DNA from: Clostridiales bacterium
GTDB lineage: Bacteria > Bacillota > Clostridia > Oscillospirales > UBA644
Assembly (NCBI GenBank): GCA_003343705.1
Contig: QAKR01000024.1
Span: 1 to 9,619 of the forward strand
DNA length: 9,619 nt
Reading direction: 5' to 3'
Part shown: positions 6,545 through 9,619 of the stretch, in pieces
Layout of the letters: each line of letters starts with the position of its first letter
How positions within the stretch are numbered: the stretch's first letter is position 1
The notes under the pieces: generated by a model
What the model was told of the DNA's origin: nothing
Seen by the model: the letters and a program-made list of their open reading frames with translations, nothing else
Databases searched by the model: none
Translations under genes and position numbers: made by a program

Positions 6545-6718
6545 TTATTTCTTTATATGGCACTGCCCAGACATCGGACATCCCGAGCATGAACAGCCAC
6601 AGGAAGACTTTCCTTTTTTCTTATTTCTTATCATAAAAATAATTATCAGCGTAATTACAGCTACAAGAACTGCACAAATGATTATAGTTGCAAGATTTCC
6701 CATAATCCACGACAACAT
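6545..6718 (-). CDS. FeoB-associated Cys-rich membrane protein, 57 residues
   Basis: This short gene lies just downstream of feoB in the same direction, with 13 bases between them and AAGGAGG at 6730-6724 as its ribosome binding site. The product starts MLSWIMGNLATIIICAV, has one membrane helix at about 8-30, a basic RNKKKGK stop-transfer stretch, then a cysteine cluster C-G-C-S-C-S-G-C at 40-47 and a further Cys at 53. This matches the FeoB-associated Cys-rich membrane protein family, found at the end of feo operons in Bacillota. Its tail should face the cytoplasm and could bind Fe(II) emerging from FeoB or take part in redox sensing; the precise role is not established. Length and position agree with the family. 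Confidence 0.9.
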   Translation of the reverse strand: MLSWIMGNLATIIICAVLVAVITLIIIFMIRNKKKGKSSCGCSCSGCPMSGQCHIKK

Positions 6719-6731
6719 AAAAACCTCCTTA

Positions 6732-9122
6732 TTATTTCAATGTTTTATTATATGGTTTAAATAGCATAAGCATAATAAAAGCTATAATTGAAAAAGCGAC
6801 AACAGATCCTAAAATATTTCCGCTACCAGTAAATAGTATTCCGAGTTGATACACAACTAAAGATATTGAATATGCGAAAATTGTCTGATATCCTATTGCA
6901 AACAGAGTCCATTTACCGCTGTTCATTTCACGTTTTATAGCACCCATTGCCGCAAAACACGGCGCACACAGTAAATTAAAAACTAAAAACGAATAAGCTG
7001 CAATCGGAGTGAATACTTCACGCATATTTGCCCAGATTTGCCAACCGTTTTCGGCTACCTCTTCAAATCCGCCAAACAGCACTCCGAAAGTTGAAACAAC
7101 ATTTTCTTTTGCTATAAGGCCCGTAAATGTTGCAACAGTACTTTGCCAGTTCCCAAACCCCAGCGGTGCAAAAATCCATGCAATTGAATTTCCTATAACC
7201 GCAAGTATTGAATTATTAAGATCTTCAACCATACCAAAAGTACCGCTTTCCATACCAAAATTCATTAAAAACCAAAGTACAACAGCTGAAAGAAGGATTA
7301 TTGTTCCGGCTTTTTTAATAAACGACCATGAACGCTCCCACATTGAGTTAAGCATGTTTTTAACCGTCGGCATATGATATGCAGGAAGCTCCATAACAAA
7401 GGGAGCAGGATCACCCGAAAACATTTTTGTTTTTTTAAGAATTATACCAGAAACAATTATGGCAGCGATACCAATAAAATATGCGCTGGGAGCTACCCAC
7501 CATGCACCGCCGAACAATGCACCGGCAATTAATGCTATAATCGGGAGTTTTGCCCCACACGGGATAAATGTAGTTGTCATTATCGTCATTCGTCGGTCAC
7601 GTTCGTTTTCAATTGTTCGAGATGCCATAATTCCCGGAACACCGCAACCGGTACCAATCAACATAGGAATAAAAGATTTTCCCGAAAGACCGAATTTACG
7701 GAATATTCTATCCATAACAAAAGCAATTCTCGCCATATATCCGCACGCTTCTAAAAATGCGAGAAGTAAAAACAAGATAAGCATTTGAGGTACAAATCCT
7801 AAAACAGCTCCAACGCCGGCAACAATACCGTCAAGCAAAAGCCCTTGCAACCAATCTGCCGTTCCCATGCTTTCCAACCAGTTTCCTAACAGAACAGGAA
7901 TACCGGGAACCCAAACACCGTAATTTGCAGGATCAGGCTCTTCAATATCTGCAACTTCAATATAATCTTTATAAGTCACTGGTATTTCTTTTTCCACATT
8001 ACCGTCATCATCATATATATAAGCAGTTGTTATAATTTCCGTTGCTTCTGATGGAATAAACCCCTCTTCTTCAGACGTTTTTTCAAAAGCAGCTTTTATA
8101 GCCCCCGGCTCGGTATATTCATCAACCGATTGCTTATATGCCGAAGAGCCGATCCCAAACAAATGCCACCCGTCGCCGAAAACTCCGTCGTTTGCCCAAT
8201 CTGTTGCCCATGTTCCGACTGTTGATACCGAAATGAAATACACCAAAAACATAATAACAGCAAATATCGGTATAGCTGCCCAACGGTTCGTTACAACCTT
8301 ATCTATCTTATCCGAAACGGTTAACTTTCCTGAATTCTTTTTCTTATAGCATTTCTTTATTATAGATGAAATATAAGTATAACGCTCATTGGTGATAATA
8401 CTTTCCGCATCATCGTCCATTTCGGTTTCAGCAGCTTTTATATCCTGTTCTATATGCTCAACCACGGAACTTTCAAGTTTTAATTGAGAGAGAACTTTTT
8501 CATCACGCTCAAATATTTTAATAGCATACCAGCGCTGTTGTTCGGTAGGCATATTATGTACGGCGGTTTCTTCAATATGTGCAATTGCGTGTTCAACTAT
8601 ACCAGAAAATGTATGTTGAGGTAGCGTTTTTATACCTTTTGCTGCATCTATTGCAGCCTGTGCCGCTTCTGTAATGCCGTTACATTTCATAGCTGAAATT
8701 TCAACTATCTTACAGCCAATAGAATCGGAAAGCTCTTCAATGTTTATTTTATCACCGTTTTTCCGAACAATATCCATCATGTTAATTGCAACAACCACAG
8801 GAATTCCAAGCTCCGTAAGCTGTGTTGTCAGGTATAAGTTTCTTTCAAGGTTTGTTCCGTCTACAATATTGAGTATTACATCCGGCCGTTCGTTAATAAG
8901 ATAATTCCTTGCAACAACTTCTTCTAATGTGTAGGGTGAAAGCGAATAAATGCCGGGAAGATCTGTTATTATTACATTATTATGCTTTTTAAGCTTTCCT
9001 TCCTTTTTTTCAACAGTTACACCAGGCCAGTTCCCCACAAACTGATTTGAGCCTGTTAAAGCATTAAATAAGGTCGTTTTACCGCTGTTTGGGTTCCCGG
9101 CAAGAGCAATTTTAATTTCCAT
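6732..9122 (-). CDS. feoB: FeoB, ferrous iron membrane transporter
   Basis: This 796-residue protein has the full FeoB architecture. The N-terminal G domain has G1 GNPNSGKTT (9-17), G2 around T36, G3 DLPG (54-57), G4 NMMD (114-117) and G5 SAM (143-145), followed by a helical GDI-like region to about 265. The membrane part from about 283 holds two Gate regions: EACGYMARIAF (C460), GTGCGVPGIMASR (C493) and FIPCGAKLP (C522), and later the LLCAPCFAAM pair (C719, C722). It brings Fe(II) across the cytoplasmic membrane under nucleotide control. The ATG at 9122 has AAGGAGAGG eight bases upstream. One oddity is an acidic insert at about 329-401 in the first outer loop, with 20 Asp/Glu against five Lys. 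feoA lies 76 bases upstream; the Cys-rich partner follows immediately. Confidence 0.98.
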   Translation of the reverse strand: MEIKIALAGNPNSGKTTLFNALTGSNQFVGNWPGVTVEKKEGKLKKHNNVIITDLPGIYSLSPYTLEEVVARNYLINERPDVILNIVDGTNLERNLYLTTQLTELGIPVVVAINMMDIVRKNGDKINIEELSDSIGCKIVEISAMKCNGITEAAQAAIDAAKGIKTLPQHTFSGIVEHAIAHIEETAVHNMPTEQQRWYAIKIFERDEKVLSQLKLESSVVEHIEQDIKAAETEMDDDAESIITNERYTYISSIIKKCYKKKNSGKLTVSDKIDKVVTNRWAAIPIFAVIMFLVYFISVSTVGTWATDWANDGVFGDGWHLFGIGSSAYKQSVDEYTEPGAIKAAFEKTSEEEGFIPSEATEIITTAYIYDDDGNVEKEIPVTYKDYIEVADIEEPDPANYGVWVPGIPVLLGNWLESMGTADWLQGLLLDGIVAGVGAVLGFVPQMLILFLLLAFLEACGYMARIAFVMDRIFRKFGLSGKSFIPMLIGTGCGVPGIMASRTIENERDRRMTIMTTTFIPCGAKLPIIALIAGALFGGAWWVAPSAYFIGIAAIIVSGIILKKTKMFSGDPAPFVMELPAYHMPTVKNMLNSMWERSWSFIKKAGTIILLSAVVLWFLMNFGMESGTFGMVEDLNNSILAVIGNSIAWIFAPLGFGNWQSTVATFTGLIAKENVVSTFGVLFGGFEEVAENGWQIWANMREVFTPIAAYSFLVFNLLCAPCFAAMGAIKREMNSGKWTLFAIGYQTIFAYSISLVVYQLGILFTGSGNILGSVVAFSIIAFIMLMLFKPYNKTLK

Positions 9123-9142
9123 ATAATATACCTCTCCTTACG

Positions 9143-9158
9143 GTTAGCATATGCTAAC
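9143..9158. promoter_or_regulatory. 16-bp perfect palindrome between feoA and feoB
   Basis: GTTAGCATATGCTAAC is a perfect inverted repeat just upstream of the feoB ribosome binding site. Its TTAG...CTAA arms recall iron- or manganese-responsive DtxR/IdeR-type sites, but the half-sites are spaced wider than in the classical box, so I do not assign a regulator. As RNA it could also fold into a short hairpin next to the feoB Shine-Dalgarno sequence and affect mRNA processing or translation. Confidence 0.5.
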
Positions 9159-9167
9159 TTATTGTTC

Positions 9168-9191
9168 TGAAGAAATCGGGCTCTTGCCCGA
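9168..9191 (-). terminator. Intercistronic hairpin after feoA (weak or partial terminator)
   Basis: On the minus strand TCGGGC (9191-9186), loop AAGA, GCCCGA (9181-9176) forms a very stable six-pair G+C-rich stem, followed by TTTCTT. It begins eight bases past the feoA stop codon. The T-tract is short, so it would act as a partial terminator or a 3'-end stabiliser, lowering feoB relative to feoA rather than separating them completely. Confidence 0.55.
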
Positions 9192-9198
9192 GATTTAT

Positions 9199-9420
9199 TT
9201 ACTCAACTTCTATCATTTCGGCATCAGCTTTACGTATTGAAAGCTCATAGCCACGAACAGTTATTTCTATTGGGTCTCCTAACGGCGCAAACTTTCGTAT
9301 ATTTATATTCACACCTTTTGTTATTCCCATATCCATAATACGACGTTTAGCCGCACCTTCGCCGTGAAGTTTTACAACTTTTACGTTCTCACCTATTTTT
9401 GCTTGCTTTAATGTACACAT
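9199..9420 (-). CDS. feoA: FeoA, SH3-like partner of FeoB
   Basis: This is a complete 73-residue FeoA. The sequence follows the family pattern: an N-terminal L-x-x-A-K-I-G-E stretch, V-x-x-L-x-G-x-G-x-x-x-R-R-I-M-D-M-G-I-T-K-G (about 16-36), then I-x-x-x-A-P-L-G-D-P-I-E-I-T-V-R-G-Y-E-L-S-I-R-K (about 42-64) ending in A-x-x-I-x-V. The fold is a small SH3-like beta-barrel in the cytosol that associates with FeoB and supports Fe(II) uptake. The ATG at 9420 has GGAGG seven bases upstream. A second FeoA-like gene ends 18 bases upstream and feoB follows after a hairpin and a palindrome, so all belong to one operon whose promoter is outside the window. Confidence 0.95.
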   Translation of the reverse strand: MCTLKQAKIGENVKVVKLHGEGAAKRRIMDMGITKGVNINIRKFAPLGDPIEITVRGYELSIRKADAEMIEVE

Positions 9421-9438
9421 ACATGCTCCTCCTTATAT

Positions 9439-9619
9439 TCATATAATTATCCTTTGCGCCATTTCTTTATTTAAAGCTATGCGAGATTCTTTTATATTTA
9501 CAATTATATTACCTGCGATAGCTGCAATAATTTTCACATTTCCGCCTGTAACAAAACCGAGGTTTTCTAAATGTTTTTTTATTTCTGCGTTCCCGCCTAT
9601 ATTTTTAATAATATTTTCC
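9439..9619 (-). CDS. Second FeoA-domain protein, C-terminal part (gene runs off the right edge)
   Basis: Reading leftward in the frame beginning at 9618 gives 59 residues to the TGA at 9441-9439, too short and too close to the edge to stand out as an ordinary open frame. It begins ENIIKNIGGN, then AEIKKHLENLGFVTGGNVKI, and ends KEMAQRIII. The L-x-x-L-G-F-x-x-G-x-x-V core followed by A-G-N-I-I-V-N-I-K-E-S-R-I-A-L is the FeoA SH3-like domain: the helix before a Gly-Phe turn, then the beta strands ending in a (R/K)-I-A-L element. Its N-terminus is outside the window. Tandem feoA genes upstream of feoB are common in clostridia; each copy may make a different contact with FeoB. It differs clearly in sequence from the next FeoA, so it is not a recent duplicate. 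Confidence 0.85.
   Translation of the reverse strand, partial: ENIIKNIGGNAEIKKHLENLGFVTGGNVKIIAAIAGNIIVNIKESRIALNKEMAQRIII

Noticed and set aside
7009..7788. Plus-strand open frames of 109-122 codons opposite feoB
   Set aside because: They mirror the conserved membrane region of FeoB, are low in recognisable protein features and lack ribosome binding sites.
9143..9158. Classical DtxR/IdeR iron box
   Set aside because: The half-sites GTTAG and CTAAC are six bases apart instead of about one, so it is listed only as a palindrome of unknown use.

Overview
The window is AT-rich (roughly one third G+C by eye), with strong GGAGG-type ribosome binding sites, tight head-to-tail operons and short intrinsic terminators. 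Together with a flagellin gene, a tandem-feoA/feoB/Cys-rich iron cassette, a DUF4091 (GH123-like) protein and an FtsX/MacB-type ABC pair, this points to a low-G+C Bacillota, most likely a motile anaerobic gut-type Clostridia member. That assignment is inference from gene content; no rRNA or marker gene is present.

Layout. (1) At the left edge the first 19 codons of a flagellin gene run leftward out of the window. Its leader carries a sigma-D-like promoter and two possible CsrA sites, one in a small hairpin loop and one over the Shine-Dalgarno sequence. (2) Divergent from it is a TTG-started 200-residue protein made of two copies of one unrecognised domain. It ends in a perfect 16-bp bidirectional terminator shared with (3) a convergent leftward 10-TM EamA/DMT-type permease. 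(4) A 344-base intergenic region holds the permease's promoter and 5' hairpin, a free-standing terminator hairpin, and a good sigma-A promoter followed by operator-like repeats. These lead into (5) a cytoplasmic DUF4091/GH123-like glycoside hydrolase candidate. (6) A 323-base gap follows that contains no gene, but it may encode a small RNA or be a dispersed repeat, and it ends in a strong terminator. (7) A two-gene ABC exporter operon follows: an FtsX-family permease with a large Asn/Ser/Thr-rich outer domain, then a LolD/MacB-type ATPase. (8) Converging on it from the right edge is a ferrous-iron uptake operon on the minus strand. Its order of transcription is feoA-like (partial), feoA, feoB, then a 57-residue FeoB-associated Cys-rich membrane protein that is easy to miss.

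How the genes work together. The Feo genes form one clear unit: FeoB is the Fe(II) membrane transporter with an N-terminal G domain, the FeoA-type SH3 proteins are its cytosolic partners, and the small CxCxCxxC protein is the usual distal partner. A hairpin and a 16-bp perfect palindrome between feoA and feoB suggest that feoB expression is adjusted separately. The ABC pair is a second unit, without a local two-component system. The other genes stand alone. I see no CRISPR array, tRNA, rRNA, transposase or phage gene, and no clearly new multi-gene system. The most interesting leads are the duplicated-domain protein, the acidic extracellular insert in FeoB, the feoA-feoB intergenic elements and the possible small RNA or repeat at about 3935-4156.
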